From: Fontisubflavum oceani
GTDB lineage: Bacteria > Pseudomonadota > Alphaproteobacteria > Rhodobacterales > Rhodobacteraceae
Assembly (NCBI RefSeq): GCF_030407165.1
Contig: NZ_CP129111.1
Span: 1,736,001-1,800,000 of the forward strand
DNA: 64,000 nucleotides
Reading direction: 5' to 3'
How positions within the stretch are numbered: the stretch's first letter is position 1; every line of letters starts with the position of its first letter. The translations under genes and the position numbers were made by a program. The notes under the pieces are model-generated. The model saw only the letters and a program-made list of their open reading frames with translations. It made no database searches and had not been told where the DNA came from. Positions 63,856-64,000 of this stretch are shown here, in pieces.

Positions 63856-64000
63856 TGAAACTGCTGATTTCCCGCCGGTTGCCTGATGCCGTGATGGCCG
63901 AGGCGGCGGCCCGGTTCGATTTGACAGATCGCGCCGGAGACCGACCGATGTCCAAGACCGAATGCATCGCGGCCCTGACCGAGCAAGACGTGGTGATCCC
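63855..64000 (+). CDS. D-2-hydroxyacid dehydrogenase, N-terminal fragment (runs off window)
   Basis: Forty-eight codons are visible, beginning MKLLISRRLPDAVMAEAAAR. This resembles the substrate-binding N-terminal strand-helix of D-isomer-specific 2-hydroxyacid dehydrogenases (glyoxylate/hydroxypyruvate reductase type). The catalytic part lies beyond the window. It overlaps the csaA stop by one base. Confidence 0.65.
   Translation, partial: MKLLISRRLPDAVMAEAAARFDLTDRAGDRPMSKTECIAALTEQDVVI

Overview
The window is high-GC alphaproteobacterial chromosome, most likely from the Rhodobacterales (Rhodobacteraceae or Roseobacter type). The evidence is a split ATP synthase locus holding only the F1 genes (atpHAGDC), a lgt-midA-pgeF operon, an Hsp20-DUF1150 pair, a fused sulfate adenylyltransferase/APS kinase and the overall style of the housekeeping proteins. 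No rRNA, tRNA, CRISPR array, insertion sequence or prophage was recognised. Most of the window is ordinary core genome with short operons and many ATGA-type start/stop overlaps.

Layout. 1-1.4 kb: a truncated gamma-butyrobetaine-hydroxylase-like dioxygenase divergent from a LysR regulator. 1.5-6.5 kb: an orphan flavin-dependent (tryptophan-type) halogenase, then a two-gene MotA/ExbB plus MotB/OmpA proton-channel pair whose second protein has a very long alanine-rich coiled coil. 6.5-11.7 kb: M23 peptidase, ClpA, a glyoxalase-II-type hydrolase and a methyltransferase. 11.8-16.8 kb: F1 ATP synthase operon with a clear terminator. 16.9-25.4 kb: lipoprotein, H-type lectin, prs, isomerase/hydrolase pair, threonine aldolase, ribF, MaoC, HAD and a membrane methyltransferase. 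25.4-29.4 kb: Tat-exported nucleotidase, Mn-dependent pyrophosphatase, a membrane-tethered LuxR-type protein and a PepSY-like protein. 29.7-31.9 kb: groESL with a CIRCE operator. 31.9-38.8 kb: dehydrogenase, PhnM-like hydrolase, EamA permease, Nudix, lipase, purEK, YdcH, Hsp20 and DUF1150.

39.0-48.6 kb is the main accessory island. It has a GntR regulator in the middle. To its left lies a tightly overlapping operon: substrate-binding protein, hyuA, hyuB, ribose-type ABC ATPase and permease. To its right lie an M24 (creatinase/Xaa-Pro type) hydrolase and a GAF-domain protein. Together they look like a regulated uptake and ATP-dependent ring-opening system for a hydantoin- or oxoproline-like cyclic amide, and this is the best candidate for an undescribed system here. 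48.7-64 kb: nadE, an exported 18-repeat MORN protein, a winged-helix domain in frame with sat-cysC, trxB, an Lrp regulator, a TPR-sulfotransferase, pgeF-midA-lgt, ubiK, YbjN, proC, a CsaA-type protein and the start of a 2-hydroxyacid dehydrogenase.

Quality warning. Eleven single-base indels can be inferred because a family-typical protein continues in another frame, several at homopolymers. One disrupts atpG inside an otherwise perfect ATP synthase operon, where a real null mutation is hard to credit. I therefore treat most broken genes here as probable consensus errors rather than true pseudogenes, and give repaired extents.
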